Assembly: GCF_018873765.1 (NCBI RefSeq) | Contig: NC_057925.1 | Location: 44,857,010 to 44,921,009, forward strand | Direction of reading: 5' to 3' | DNA length: 64,000 nt | Origin: Telopea speciosissima | Lineage: Eukaryota; Streptophyta; Magnoliopsida; Proteales; Proteaceae | Part shown: piece by piece, positions 1-11,794 of the stretch | How the letters are laid out: every line of letters begins with the position of its first letter | Position numbering within the stretch: position 1 is the first letter of the stretch | Notes under the pieces: generated by a model | The model's input: the letters and a program-made list of their open reading frames with translations, nothing else | Databases searched by the model: none | Told to the model about the DNA's origin: nothing | Program-made: the position numbers and the translations under genes

Positions 1-383
1 TACTCCAAAAAATCTTCCATAAACACCCCTCAAATCGATCCATTGTCTTCTACAGTTGCATTCAGTAGTTTGTCAACTAAATCTCTCCCTACCCTTTCTT
101 CCCCCTTCTCCTCTACTACGTATGTTTCATGGACAGAAAGGAACTCACTTACCCTCCACAGAGAGAGAGAGAGAGAGAGGAAGCTTCTTTTCTTGTCTCA
201 AAGAAAAATCATGAAAAATTAAATATAAAATAGCTAAACCAATTAAATTAAAGAAATTTATAAATTAAAAAAAAAGAAAAAAAAAGAATACACTGCCTTA
301 TGTTTCCGCCTACATGCATGGGCAAAAGCTGCAAGAACTTATAATTTTAATAAACAAAGAAAATAAAAAGAAAGGGTCATCAC
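1..383 (-). other. Start of intron 2 of the KNOX gene, with GA microsatellite
   Basis: This stretch lies downstream, in gene sense, of the exon 2 donor of the KNOX gene and has no recognisable coding sequence. It is A/T-rich, with an (GA)n microsatellite at about 160-180 and A-rich runs near 265-290. KNOX genes usually have a long intron here, so the remaining exons (ELK motif, homeodomain) are expected beyond the left edge. Confidence 0.6.
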
Positions 384-1048
384 CAGAATCCGTGGAAGAA
401 GACACAGTGAGAGACTTGAATTGGCATTCAATCCTAGAGAGGAACATCATAGCTTCTTTAAAGGGTTTGGTGAGCTCTTGTTCATACTTAGTGAGCATCT
501 CAGTGTAAGCTTCCATGAACTGATCAAGTGCTGGGTCTTCACCTAAGCATCCCTTTCTGTTCCTAGCCATGGCTTCTTCAGACGACGCACAAGCTTCTTC
601 TAACCTTGCCACCACTTCAGGTGGTGCTCCCACCTGTTTGGAAATAAGAAAAGGACACCCACCCATCTCTCACTTTAGGTCAATGGGTCTCTTTCTCAAT
701 ACCCTAAAAATTAACAAAGATTAAAGGAAAGATTATTATCTTCTTCTTCTTTACCTTTTGGCAGTTGACGTAGGCAGTTAAGAGACGAGGATAGTAAGGA
801 TGAGACATGATCTTAGCCCTGATAGAGGAGGAACCATTGCTGGTGGTGGTAGTGGTGGTGGTGTTGTCGTTGTTGAGGATGAGGGAAGAAAACCCATTCC
901 CACTACTACTGGTGTTGTGATTAGGAGGAGGAGAAGTCATGAGAGGCTTCATCATCATCATCAAGGAAGACAACCCATTTCCACTATTATCTCCAAAATT
1001 CATTAAACATGAATTACTACTACTACTACCATAACCACCACCCTGCAT
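384..1048 (-). CDS. STM: SHOOT MERISTEMLESS-like class I KNOX homeobox protein, 5' part (2 exons)
   Basis: Class I KNOX transcription factors keep shoot meristem cells undifferentiated in the nucleus, pairing with BELL homeodomain partners. Exon 1 is 755-1048 (98 codons, ATG at 1048). It has a Ser/Asn/Met-rich N-terminus with Thr and Met runs, then the start of the KNOX1 domain at about residue 76 (IRAKIMSHPYYPRLL). A 121-bp GT-AG intron (634-754) follows. Exon 2 (384-633) completes KNOX1 (VGAPPEVVARLEEAC) and carries KNOX2 from about residue 131 (DPALDQFMEAY, then KYEQELTKPFKEAM). It ends in phase 1 at a GTGATG donor. The GAPPEVV and GCLGEDP segments resemble STM more than BREVIPEDICELLUS. 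The ELK motif and homeodomain are off the window, so integrity cannot be judged. Both reading frames are clean. Confidence 0.9.
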
Positions 1049-2258
1049 CTCTCTCTCTCTCTTCTATATTAATTAAGAGTATTCTGTTAATAATATCTTT
1101 TGGAAGTTCTCCCGGGTTTTATGCTCTTCTACTGCTTTCTCTGGTGTTAGAACAAAAAGCAAAAATTCAGATTCAGGGTTCCTTTGGAAATGAGTAATTT
1201 TCCTTTCTGCACATTAAAATCATTATTAGTTCAGTCTCTTTTTTGATTTTTCTCGCTTTGGGCTTTCCTTCTCCCTCCCTATTATTTCTCTCTCTGAGCC
1301 ACTCAATAGTGAATGAAAACTGTGATATGAGAGAAAGAGAGAAAGAGAGAAAGAGAGAAAAAGAGATTTTATTTGTGACGCATAGTAAACGCGGTGTTTG
1401 GGAGTGAAACAGGAAAGAATAAAGGGCGGCCCATAATATTATCCTGTGCCTGCAGCCCACTCTGTAAAACTTTCCTTCCCGAGATCAAAAACCCTCCTCC
1501 TCGATTCTTGCACTGCCACTGATCCGCTGCTATAACAGGCTTAAGAGATGGAGAGAAAATGAGAAAGATTTAAAATAGACGACCAAATCGAGGATGAGTC
1601 AAGAAAGGCAATAATAGTATATTATTATAAGTAAAAACGAAGGGGGAGGATTTCCGGGGCATGCACGGAATTAATCCCAGTGGCCACTGCTCTCTCTCTC
1701 TACAGTTTAAACTGTACTTTTGGTGTCAATCACCCCAGCCCGTTCAATTAATACTAGCTCTAGCTCTGGCTCGTGCTTGCTCGTGTAGTGTTTGCTCAAC
1801 GTCTGTCCCTCGAGACTCGAGTTTCTTTCTCCATTTCAATTTTGGTGTCACTGCTATTCAATTCATTCTTTATCAGTGTCATTCCATCAAATCGGTAATT
1901 ATACACAGTAGGAAAAAATGGTCTAACAAAGAAAAGTCGGGTGGGACAGTCCGAATGTCTCTTCCACCCTTCCCCATCCCCCAACTCCTCTTTATGTGGA
2001 TCTACTCTCTACTCTCTCCTATAATCTATTGGTTGCCTCCAGGGCTCCAGCTACCTCTACACAGTCCAGACTCCAGACGCGAGCGACAGAGAGAGAGAGA
2101 GAGAACGGTGGAAGGGTTTTCTTCAGAAAGATTTTGTTCAGGTGGTGGAGAAGAAGTGAAAGAGCTAGAAGAAGAAGGGTTGCTTAGCAAGTTAATTAGG
2201 GCCTGCATTAAACTTGGAGGAAAGCATGGTTAACTCATCTATCAGACTATGAAGGATA
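1049..2258. other. Upstream region of the KNOX gene
   Basis: This is presumably the promoter and 5' UTR of the KNOX gene. A CT tract sits directly beside the start codon (about 1047-1064), and a GAGAAA-type purine repeat lies at 1329-1362. Several long open frames cross it, but their composition is low-complexity and no family is recognisable, so I do not call a gene. No clear TATA box could be assigned. Confidence 0.4.
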
Positions 2259-3441
2259 GGGTTGTAAACGGATCAGATTCGGCTAGGATAGTGCTATATC
2301 CGCATTCGCATCCGATTAGTTATCGGACGTAAGGGTGTCAATTGAAATGGTTCTTGATATTTGGGATGGGATGGTACCGATACTGATACCAAAAGTGTCC
2401 ATCCTAATACTGTCCCATTTAGTCAACGAGACCAAAGCTAGATCCCAGTCCCGATTACTAGCGGGACGAAACGGTACCAGTTCTTCAACGGTTCTAGGCA
2501 CTGTAGAAAAATAGAGAAGTTTAATTTTTTTTCTAACAAGGCGGGTTTATTAGTGTTGTGGAATTTTTTTCACTATCATGAAATCTAAGTTGTCGACTGC
2601 TTTTTGTAAAGCAACTTAAATTATGAAATCATACTTTTACTTCTTCAAACTTCCTAAGATCCCATATAATAAGCTTCTCATTTTTTTAAATCTAGTGAAG
2701 TCTTACAAAATGGAAGAATCCCGTTGTGTTTTCTTTTTTATTTTTCCAAATAAAACTCTATTTATCACACATGTCACATGGTAGTATGGTACGAAGTACG
2801 AAGTGCAAAAAGGAAGAACCTAGTAGCTGTAGTTGGTCGAGGGAGGAGGGAGTAACACTGTAGCAGATTCTGTGAGGAGAGACTTCAAGCTACAGCTATT
2901 GACCTGTTCTTCCTCTTCGTATTCAAAAGGCAATTAGTGAAACCCTAATGAATCGTAATTCTTATACCTTTTTTTTTTTTTAAAAGATCTTATATATTCT
3001 TTCTTTTTAAATGGTACTAGTAGTTTCGGTACCATCCGGTACCTAATTGGTATTTCGGTACTGGTACCGTTGGGAATCCCGTCCCAGAACCGTCCCGTTC
3101 CATTTATCATTCGGTACCAAAATCAGATACCAGTACCATCCCATTTACTAATGGGACGGTCCGGTACCGGGTTTTAGCGGGACGGGATTGGGACGGTTCC
3201 CGATTCCGGTCCCAAATTGACACCCTTAATCAAACGGATTCGGATAGTGCTAAACGGATACGAACACGGATACGGATCGGATATTTTATCCGTTTACATG
3301 TAATTATAGCTTTTCGGATAGCTATAATCTATCCGTATCCGTATCCGCATCCGTTTAGCTTTCGGACGGATTCGGATAGTGCTAAACGGATGCGGACACG
3401 GATACAAAAACGGATTTCGGCTATTCATTTACACCCCCAAT
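2259..3441. mobile_element. Outer hAT-like non-autonomous element, split by a second element
   Basis: The left end GGGTTGTAAACG matches the inverse of the right end, which reads CATTTACACCCCC. The flanks carry AAGGATA on both sides (2252-2258 and 3443-3449), consistent with an 8-bp hAT target duplication with one mismatch. The interior is made of degenerate repeats of CGGATAGTGC and ACGGATACGG. No transposase is visible. A second element is inserted at 2330-3228. Confidence 0.6.
2330..3228. mobile_element. Inner hAT-like element nested in the outer one
   Basis: The ends are perfect 14-bp inverted repeats: TAAGGGTGTCAATT at the left, and AATTGACACCCTTA at the right. The flanking 8-mers ATCGGACG and ATCAAACG match at 6 of 8 positions, as expected of an aged hAT duplication. 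Subterminal repeats of GGTACC and GGGACGG fill the first and last 200 bp. There is no coding sequence, so this is non-autonomous. Confidence 0.7.
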
Positions 3442-3502
3442 CAAGGATAAGGAATAATAATATTGTCATTTATTGTACATCCTAATTATTTCGGATCCAA
3501 AT

Positions 3503-3671
3503 CCTCAACTGCCGAGCTGTCTGACAGGACCGTGTTGCCCAGACACGGTGCTGCGTGCAATGACCGCCTTATCCCCACTCGGGCAAGGCGTTTGGGCAGG
3601 GGTAAGGTAGACATTACGCGCAACACCGTGTCTGGGCAGCACGGTCCTGCCAGGCAGCTCGGTAGTAGAGG
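3503..3671. mobile_element. Foldback MITE with 8-bp target duplication
   Basis: The two halves form a long imperfect hairpin whose tips are CCTCAACTGCCGAGCTG and its near inverse (15 of 17 bases match). The exact 8-bp direct repeat ATCCAAAT flanks it (3495-3502 and 3672-3679), which fits a hAT-type MITE. The element is GC-rich relative to its surroundings. Confidence 0.75.
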
Positions 3672-5415
3672 ATCCAAATTGAATTATTTCGCACCGCTTT
3701 ACCCTTGATGAATGAAACTGGAATTTGCAAACAGAAAATCTCACTCCAAGAATTCTCAGTTTTGAACCTTTGATCCGGAGGCCCTGTTCTATCCACTAAC
3801 CATGTAACAAAATGATGGGTGGAATGGTGCGACGCTGTAAGAACCGGTGTAAGGCACTTGGGCAGGATAAGGCAATCAAAACACGTCACTCTAGCGCTAC
3901 CCATGCAGCCCAGCTGCCCGGATGCACAGGATCCAGGTCTATTTCTATTTGTTAATGAATGCAGATAAACTGAACAAAATCTAAAATCAACAACCCTTGA
4001 GTCCTGCCACATCATCTCCTTTCCATTTGTAACCCCAAGCAACCAAATCATGTCCTTTCTTCGTAAATATATATATATATATATATGCCACCTAAATGGT
4101 CTCTAAACTGTTTCATAGTTCACGGCCATTTTGGCTCACTGAGAATTTCCTCTTTGGGTAAAAGGATTCTTTTACACCCCAAAAAAAAAGGATTCTTGCA
4201 AATTTGGAGATCATCTGGCAGTTGACCAAGAGTTCAAGACGCATTTGTTTCTTCTACTTATTTTTCCTATTCTTTTGCCCGTAGAACCATACCGTATGCA
4301 TAACAGAACTTTATTTTTTTTCCTTAGAGGAGAAAGAATATAAAATCCGGGAGAAAAGAGAAAAAAGATAGAAAACTCCCACCTTCGGCATTGCCATCAA
4401 CAGGGGAAATCTGATCTCCAAATTACAACATTAGCAAAATCGGAACCTGGACTTTCCCACTACATCCCAGTGAAGGTCCTCTTTAACCGATTTTAGGGAA
4501 ACTATAATCAGTTGAAGTTGAGCCGAGTTTTGTTACCTCTTTTGCTAAGAAATCCAGAATTGGATTTGCTTCTTTAAAACAATGTGTAAAGTCCTAAAAT
4601 CAACTTCCCAATTCCCAAAGTGATCATAAAAACCCATCTGATAATAACCTCTGATGGATGCGCAACACCCTCATATCATCTAGTGTTTCGTTGCCACCAG
4701 ATATAAAATGGAATTAAGACCACAAATCCGCAATGGTTTGCACCCTCAAATTAGTGTTGTACTTGCATCCAGTTGACTGCCTACAATGAAAGATGTTGTA
4801 CATATTACATATCAGGTAGAAGAGAATTTAAAACAACCATACAATCAAAGGAATTTTCAAAACAATTTTCGTAGGGATAATAGTTACAATCCATGAAATT
4901 ATGGAGGCTATAATTTTGCTTCCTCCTCATTTTTTACCATTTACAAATTCTTCTTCTTTTTTCTTTTTAAGATAGGTATATTCTATGGGGGATGGAGGGG
5001 AAATGAGAACCAAGAGACTTGAACCCAAAAGACCTCCTAGAAAGGGCATCGGGCTCCTCTCCTAAGAGCCCAGCGCTCAAGACAGATTTTATCACCGATT
5101 CCCCATTTAAAACAGTGGGAGGAATGAAATGAGCTTTTAAGTTGAATTGAGTGGGAAAAACGTTTTCAAAAAAATTCTTATGTGTTGCCATGAAAGCAAA
5201 ACAAAAGGGTAATACTTTTACTCATCAGTACTTTTGTTAAATAATGATGATTCACTTAAAAACAAGGACCTGTTCATCTTCTTCCAGAAAGGACAAAACA
5301 AAAAAAAAACAAAAAAAACATTTCAAAACTCTTAGTATGTAGTAACATGAATTTTCACTATTTTAATCTTAATTTTGAAAACTAATCAATCAATTAGTAA
5401 GTAAAATACATTTCA
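3672..5415. other. Intergenic DNA without a recognisable gene
   Basis: I see no coding region here. There is an (AT)n microsatellite at about 4066-4086, a run of degraded repeat sequence, and a tRNA-derived SINE candidate near 4975-5160. Reading frames are short and unlike known proteins. Confidence 0.5.
4975..5160 (-). mobile_element. SINE candidate (Pol III B-box-like motif)
   Basis: Read on the minus strand, the segment has a B-box-like GGTTCAAGTCTC about 60 bases after a weak A-box-like stretch, then a pyrimidine-rich part and an A/G-rich tail (AAAAAGAAAAAAGAAG). This order fits plant tRNA-derived SINEs. No target duplication was found, so the call is tentative. Confidence 0.3.
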
Positions 5416-6980
5416 ATTAGCTGCTTGGAGATTATGGGCGAACCCTACTTCTTATTGGGCAAAATTCCTAAAGTCCAACAACTTCCCCCACTGTGATTTT
5501 ATGTAGGCTAAGATTGATAATCGCTCCTCTTGGGGTTGGAGGAGTCTCCTGCTAGGAAGGGATGTTCTACAGGAAGGGCTAATTTGGAAGGTTGGTGATG
5601 GTTCAAAGATTAGGATTTGGGAGGATAGGTGGGTCCCCTCCTTGCCAAACTACATGCTCCAGTCTTCGAAGCCGGAGGGGTGTGCTCTGTCAATGGTCGT
5701 TGATCTCATTGACCTGACTACTCGTATGTGGAATCGTAACTTGCTTCAGTCTACTTTCCATCCGAATGATGTTAAAGCTATCCTCAAAATCCCCCTTAGT
5801 ATCTTTCCTGGTGAGGACCAGAGGTATTGGGGGGCTTCTAAAGATGGCCGGTTTTCAATCAAGCCTGCTTATCGTTTCCTTGCTAGGAAGGAGGAGGAAG
5901 AAGGCTACACCAGGGCCTCAACGTCTAGATCAAGGCAGTGAGAGCAAATTCCAGACATGGTGTGGAATCGCATTTGGTCCATTCAAACCCTCCCAAAGAT
6001 CAAAGCTTTTCTTTGGAGAGTTTGTAATGAAGCGGTGGCTACTGGGGCTGGGTTGCACTCGAGGCAGATTAGTGTAGATCAGAGTTGCATGAGATGTGGT
6101 ACTTCCCCTGAAACCGGTGATCATCTTTTCGATTGCCCTTTTGCGCGCAATGTTTGGTTTGGGAGCCCGCTGCAGTTCTCCCCCCCGAGTGATACGCCCC
6201 GCTTAGCTCATTGGATTCGGGGTTGGGACTTTTGGCTCAAGCAGGATAAGAGGCTTGCTCGGGATTCTCTCTCTCGTGCCTCCTTTCTCTGTTGGTATCT
6301 TTGGCGTGCTCGAAATGAGTTGACCTTTAATGGTAAGACGTGGACTCCTAGTGATGTTCTTCAAATGGCTGATAATGCTTTCCTGAAATTTCTTAATGCT
6401 GTCCAAAGGCCGGGTGATCACTCTACTCCTAATGCTGGTGAAAATCCACACTATTGTGCCCATTGAAACCCCCCTCCGATGGGTACTACAAAGTTGAACT
6501 GTGATGCGGCGCTTTTTAAGGGTGCCGAGAAAGGTGGTTTGAGTGTAATTTGGAGAGATCATACAAGGGCTATCTCGTTGGCTAGGTCCCTTCCTCTTCA
6601 GTTTGGTTCGATCATCCAAGGAGAGGTGTTGGCCATTCGTAGTGCTTTGATTGCTGCTTTGGAATTGGGGCTGGACAACATTGATGTGGAATTTGATAGT
6701 AGAGATGCGATTCGATTTATCGATGGTGAGCAAGCTTTAGTTTGGGAGGTGGAGGATCTTGTTTCTAATGTATCTAAGCTTGCTTCTTCTTTCTCCAACA
6801 TTGCCTTTTCTTTTGTTCCCAGGACTCTGAATAGCATTTCAGATGCCCTAGCAAGGAAGGCCCTGTCACTTGGGTGCGTGACAGATTGGCCAAACTCCAT
6901 TTGGTGGCTTCAGGATCTCTATGTGAATGATGCTGCTGCTTGTATCCACCCCTCTCATCAATAAATTCCCTGTTTACCAA
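5416..6980 (+). mobile_element. 5'-truncated L1-type LINE (zf-RVT and RNase H)
   Basis: This is the 3' part of a plant L1 retrotransposon. The translation begins abruptly in the thumb/linker region of ORF2 (LIWKVGDGSKIRIWEDRW near 5580), continues through a zinc-binding reverse-transcriptase tail (zf-RVT; KIKAFLWRV, then CMRCGTSPETGDHLFDCPFA, about 5957-6466), and ends in an RNase H domain. A frameshift near 5890-5940 and a stop between zf-RVT and RNase H show it is dead. The endonuclease and RT core are missing. A short A-rich tail follows at about 6979. Confidence 0.85.
6479..6964 (+). pseudogene. LINE-encoded RNase H domain
   Basis: This open frame of 161 codons is the RNase H-like end of the LINE ORF2. 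The expected acidic catalytic positions are all visible: Asp in LNCDAAL, Glu in GEVLAIR, Asp in EFDSRDAI, and Asp in NSISDALAR. It is separated from the upstream zf-RVT part by a stop, and nothing suggests independent expression. It probably degraded the RNA strand during retrotransposition when the element was active. Confidence 0.8.
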
Positions 6981-7170
6981 AAAAAGTAATAGTTCATAAG
7001 CTACTTTGATTAGAAAAGATATATTTGAAAAAAATAAGATTAAAAATGATATCTCTCTCTCTCTCTCTCTCATAGACTCATGATTAATGGGGGAATTTCA
7101 GTTGAGGTTACTTTCTTTGTTAATCATTGCAAGACCTCAATGAGGACTTGGTAAATTTGGGCCGCTAGAA
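6965..7170. repeat. CT microsatellite and short unassigned sequence
   Basis: A (CT)n tract runs at about 7052-7071. The remaining bases show no recognisable feature. Confidence 0.5.
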
Positions 7171-7424
7171 ACATGGTTTTAAATATCGGTATCGTGTCAG
7201 TGTACTGGCCAATACATATCGATATTGGCTGAATGTAATATCGATGTACAATCACTTTTTTTTTTGGTAGAAGAAATACAATCAGTTGATACAGTCAAAA
7301 AGATAATTTTTTAAACCCAAAAACGACCTTTTGATATAGAGCCAATTCAACCAACTGACAAGTGTACACATATCGATATCTGTAGTGACCGATACCATCG
7401 CTAATATAGTGACTTAAAACCTTG
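7171..7424. mobile_element. hAT-like MITE of a TATCGGTATCG-rich family
   Basis: The left end (CATGGTTTTAAATATCGG) and the inverse of the right end (CCAAGGTTTTAAGT) are similar. GCTAGAA flanks both sides (7164-7170 and 7425-7431), a 7-bp match or 8 bp with one mismatch. The interior holds repeats of CGATATTGG and CGATACC. Relatives of this family recur near 8461, 15955, 16800, 17320 and 50165. Confidence 0.6.
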
Positions 7425-7755
7425 GCTAGAAGGTTAATTGACTTCAAGACCACACACCAATCCCAAAAGATTAATCGACTTCCAGTGGATATACACAACA
7501 CACAACACATAATGTTGAAACCAAAATTTTCCCAATGTTACTTCTTTCGCAATATGCAAAAAAAAGTGAAAAATCTTTAATCCCACATTGGTTTTGAAAG
7601 AGAGTGAAGTGAGGTTTTTATACTGTAATGAAAACTATAAGTTCAGGTTTCCATGAAAAAATTGTCATCATAGTCACTTATCTTCAAGGTCGGGTGTTAT
7701 TTTCACAAACCTTACCTAAGTTGAGGTAGGTAGAGTATCTATGTGGAGTCCGGAT

Positions 7756-7838
7756 CCTCTACTTCTGTTCGTCCGTACTTCTGTGTGTGCCCTACATACA
7801 ATGAGACGCAATGACCGTCTTACCCGCACAAGTAGAGG
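7756..7838. mobile_element. Short foldback MITE related to the one at 3503
   Basis: The ends CCTCTACTT and AAGTAGAGG are inverse copies and match the tips of the 3503-3671 element. Inside, the shared tract AATGACCGTCTTACCC resembles that element's AATGACCGCCTTATCC. The flanking 8-mers do not match well, so the insertion is old or altered. Confidence 0.5.
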
Positions 7839-8460
7839 ATGTCGATTCATCTATGTGTGAGTGGTTTCCGTTTTGCTATCTGCGGAGCTTAATTATTTCA
7901 AGACAAAAACTTTACCGACATGCCACGTTTAGTAGTTTTTACCCACGTCGGAGACACGCGTTGGTACCAAACATCCGTGGTGACCTTTTTTTATGTCTTT
8001 TCTTTATAAGAAAGACATCTCTTGACTCATTTTGGATTGGTGTTTTCAAGGGGTGTCTCTCTTCTATATGTAGATGACATTCTTCACACTTCACTTCAAA
8101 TATGATTTTTTCTTAGTGTCTTACACCTTCCTCACTCAGTCTCTCATATTCTCACCCTGTTTGCCTTTTGATTTTACTGATTTTGAAAAGTATTCTGAGT
8201 TTCTTGTACTTGTTTATTGAACACAATCAAGTGTGTCCCAACATAGTCCAGTAAGTGAGTGCAACAACTACCGAAAGGGTTTACATGGTCATTTCATCTT
8301 AGAAATTGATTCACAAAGAACACGTATTGCACCATAAGGATCACACGACTCAGCCCATCTTCAATCTCTTATTTGTAGCATTTTTGTTGCAGCCTTGCAG
8401 TACTGAGTAAATGTTATTGTGCTTGATGGAGTAATCTTTCCTATTGCTCGTAATCACAAT

Positions 8461-8693
8461 GGTTTAAGGTATTGGAAATCGGATGAGCGGATACCGATCC
8501 AGATCACCTTGAATCGGTTCGAATAAGATGGGATCCTGCTTTTTAATAAAAATTGATTTTCAATACTTTTTTTTACTTTTGGTCATACCAGTGGATCGAT
8601 ATCAAATTGCTCAATATTCAAGATTGGCCTTGGTTGATACCAATCCGATCCAGGCGAATCGATTGATTTGATCCCAAGATTACAAACTATGGA
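8461..8693. repeat. Degenerate relative of the GATACCGATCC repeat family
   Basis: The segment has GGTATTGG, CGGATACCGATCC and inverse counterparts (CCAATCCGATCC) at its two ends, suggesting an old MITE. No target duplication could be assigned. Confidence 0.35.
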
Positions 8694-8875
8694 AGTCACT
8701 ACGAGGCATGTTTTTTAGCAGATAAATAAGTCTTATATTCTCAAATTTATTGGTGTTGTTTACAACATGTTATGACATGAATCACAATCCTTAGAAATTT
8801 GGTCATGTATTCTTCCTTCATCCATGGAAATAAATAGATCATGGATGTTTAATTTTATATTGGATCCAAATCTAA

Positions 8876-9012
8876 GGCAGCATTTGGTATGCATTCTAGG
8901 AAGCTTTCTAAGTTGATTTTGCATTCTTGAGTGATGAAAATAGTTATTTTTGTCATCTAAAAATGCAAAATCAACGTAGAATGCATTCCAAGAATCCATA
9001 CCAAACACAACC
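8876..9012. mobile_element. Tourist-like (PIF/Harbinger) MITE with TAA duplication
   Basis: The ends are inverse copies built on GGCAGCATTTGGTATGC and GGTTGTGTTTGGTATGG, the typical form of Harbinger-type MITEs. The element is flanked on both sides by TAA, the 3-bp site used by this superfamily. The arms stay complementary for about 50 bases (GTTGATTTTGCATT in both arms). Confidence 0.75.
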
Positions 9013-9420
9013 TAAATTTAGATCTCTTCCCCTGGCATAAAGCTTTATTTTGAAAACATTAAATCATTAAGTGGTCAAACCCCTTTGTTATGATTGATCA
9101 AAACCATCATTCGTATAAAGAATTCCTACAACAAATATGAAGGCATCAAATTACATTAACATCAACACTAAAAATACCACAAAAATAGCTCATGAAGGGG
9201 TAAGGTGGGAACCACCAATCGTTCCCAATTAAAATATCTTATTCACTAAATCAAATAAATTTATGCTTCGTAAGATTTCTATATCTTCAGTTTCCTACTT
9301 TCATTCTTCATAATAATAGTTAAAAAAGGAGTCAACACACATTTAGTTTTAATCCATGGTGTCATCCATGAATATTGTTGGGACTGTTATTATTGGATAA
9401 TAGAATTACGGAAAATTATC

Positions 9421-9562
9421 TCCTCCAGTTCTTTGCTCTGTCCAATTCTCCAGTGCCTGTAATAAGGGGGAGTGGATCCCATCTCGGAAGGGGTAGGGTG
9501 GTCTTTGCCCCCCTTATTACAGGCACTGGGGAAACTGGGTCAGGTAGGGCACGGAGGGGACA
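9421..9562. mobile_element. Foldback MITE
   Basis: The inner parts of the arms are perfect inverse copies (CCAGTGCCTGTAATAAGGGGG and its complement); outward pairing becomes imperfect. No coding sequence and no clear target duplication. Confidence 0.6.
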
Positions 9563-9610
9563 AAGATCCCTAGAACTACCGTTGTTTTATCTTTAGGGTC
9601 ATTTTAGACG

Positions 9611-9956
9611 TCACTATGCTCAGTGAAGTATAACGCTTCACTATTTCCCATTTGTCAATCATAGGTTAATCCATGACATTGAAAACCCCATATAAATCTC
9701 AATGGCCAAATTTTAGTCCAACATAAGCATGAAAAGTTGCTCGAACTCTAATTCAAAGTTTTAGAAAAATTACCAAAATGCATGCCATCAAATGGAGATA
9801 GATATAAAATGCATAATGACATCTTTTGTAATTTTAACCACTCACCCTACTCATTTTAAGCTGAAATTATAGTTGTCTGGTCTTCTATAACATCGACTAA
9901 CCCATGTACTATCATGTGGTAAATAGTGAAGCGTTATACTTCAGTAGGCATAGTGA
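9611..9956. mobile_element. MITE with about 36-bp inverted repeats starting CACTATGC
   Basis: The left end and the inverse of the right end share CACTATGC, then GAAGTATAACGCTTCACTA. The CACTA start suggests a small CACTA/EnSpm derivative. The expected 3-bp target duplication is not seen, so the superfamily is uncertain. The interior is AT-rich and noncoding. Confidence 0.6.
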
Positions 9957-9965
9957 TGGGAAAAA

Positions 9966-10085
9966 ACCTTTATTTATTTATTTATTTATTTTCAATTCTA
10001 GGATGAGATATTGTCCCCTCCCCCTCCCTCCTCCCTCCTCCCTCCTCCCTCCTCCCTTCCCTTCCCTTCCCTTCCCTTCCCTTCT
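9966..10085. repeat. Simple-sequence cluster: (TTTA)n, (CCTCCCT)n, (TTCCC)n
   Basis: A TTTA microsatellite (about 9969-9990) is followed by a pyrimidine-only block of CCTCCCT units and then TTCCC units up to about 10084. On the opposite strand this is a pure purine tract able in principle to form triplex DNA. Confidence 0.8.
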
Positions 10086-11790
10086 TTTTCTTTTATGATA
10101 TGAAGCTTGTAGATGTTTTTGTATCACGAACGTTTGCATGTGAGATAGAAGTATATATCCAAAAAAGAAGAAAAGAATGCAAAGATAGACATCTACTCTA
10201 TCTTTTAACTAGCTACAAATTAAAGACAAACCCAATTTCTTATACTTTAAAATACATATTATTAATTAAGTAGTGACAGCTAGCCTTGATATCTTCTCAT
10301 TGTATGGGGCCACTTTGGGTTTCCTATGGTTTAAAGGTTGACAGATAATATAGGAATGATGGTCATTTGTGTCTGTAAAGTGTAAACAATTGGAGGAGGG
10401 GGGGGGGGGGTCATCATAGGGTGATTCATTTGGCATCTTATGGTTCTTTTAGTACGTTGTTGTTCAGAGTTTTAGTTGTTGTTTGTCATTTGGCATTGAT
10501 CAAAGCCCTTCCTATCGGTCGGTTTCAATTTTTACGGGACAAGCTAAAGATCCACTGTTCAGACTCTTTATCTTAAGAGGGTGTATTAACCAATATAGCC
10601 TTCCTTCTTCTCGAAACGCTATATTGATTTTCTCAATTTGAGTAGGTTATTCTCTTTCTAAGTATAACCCAGATGCGATATGAAAACCAAATCTATTATC
10701 ACATGTGGAATTCTACCTTAAAAGGGTTTCTCTTGTATTCTATATAACTTATGGAACCGATACAATTCACATGGAATGAAATACAGATCTCATATCAATT
10801 ACTGTTACCCCTTGAAGAAATGTCAAGAGAAGGTGCATGAGGGTTCTATTAATCCAGTTTCAGATTCCTCGGCTTTGAATACACAGGTAGATGATTTTGA
10901 TGAGTTTAAACTAGAAAATTTATTTATGGAGAAGGCATCAGAGCATTTCACCTCTCTGGTGTGCTCTGAGGATTTGTCTATTCCTCCTACTATATATTTC
11001 CCTTGTGGAGCAACCTTCTGCTCCTCCTATGCATGATGTATCTACTGCTGTAGATGAGCCTCTGTCTTTAGATCCTAAGATGACCCGACATGACAACCCA
11101 CATCTGGAACCAATCCATTTATCGGCCGATTTCCTTGGTATTAAAATTTATAGACCCAAGAAAGAAAGTGGTGATTGATCATCAACATTTTAATACCCCT
11201 TTCTTTTGAGAACCCTAGCTATGTTATTCTTGGATCTTGGAGAGTACGTGTCTCTGTTAATTTTGAGGGGGTTTATTTTTGCAGTGGTTTGGCCCCAGAA
11301 GAAGGGTGTGATACTATTGGGGGAGAAGGGGTTTTTAAGTGTGTATGGAGTTGGCTTTCCAATCTTTGGGTTCAAAGGAGTCTTACGGCCATGTTTGTAA
11401 GTTAAGAAAAGAAAAAATTTTAAAAAAAAAAAATTTGAATTTGAAAAGAAAGATAGACACATAAATCAATGATTGCGTATTATAATTACTCAACACCCTA
11501 GTGAAAGAGATTCAATCCTCCTGACTCAATTTGTTGGTTAGTTAGTTGGTTAATTGAGGGATTAATATGAGTGATGTGTGATGACATTAAGTACATGACA
11601 TCATCGATCCTATGCATGGAGAGGACATTAAAGCATTCCTATCATCTGATCTCAAAGCGGGCAAGTTTCAATTTTACGAAAATAAAGTGTAAAAAATATT
11701 AGGCTCTCTTTGATTTGATTTCGAGAATTATTTCAGGAAGTGCTTTCAATTTTGGAAGGTGTTTGGTATAATTATTTGCACTATATTTCT
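10086..11790. other. Intergenic region with one unidentified open frame
   Basis: No recognised gene. A 12-base G run lies near 10399-10410. An open frame at 10776-11036 (+) translates to an acidic, unfamiliar sequence. In-frame similarity of style continues to about 11160, suggesting a decayed ORF of unknown, possibly transposon, origin. Further right the sequence is AT-rich. Confidence 0.4.
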
Positions 11791-11794
11791 ATAA

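Noticed and set aside
1661..2233. Open frame of 190 codons upstream of the KNOX gene
   Set aside because: Composition is low-complexity and repeat-driven (Ser/Leu, then Arg/Glu from a GAGAGA tract), it overlaps other frames, and no domain is recognisable.
10776..11036. Open frame of 86 codons as a possible gene
   Set aside because: No recognisable domain or splice context; noted only in the region description.
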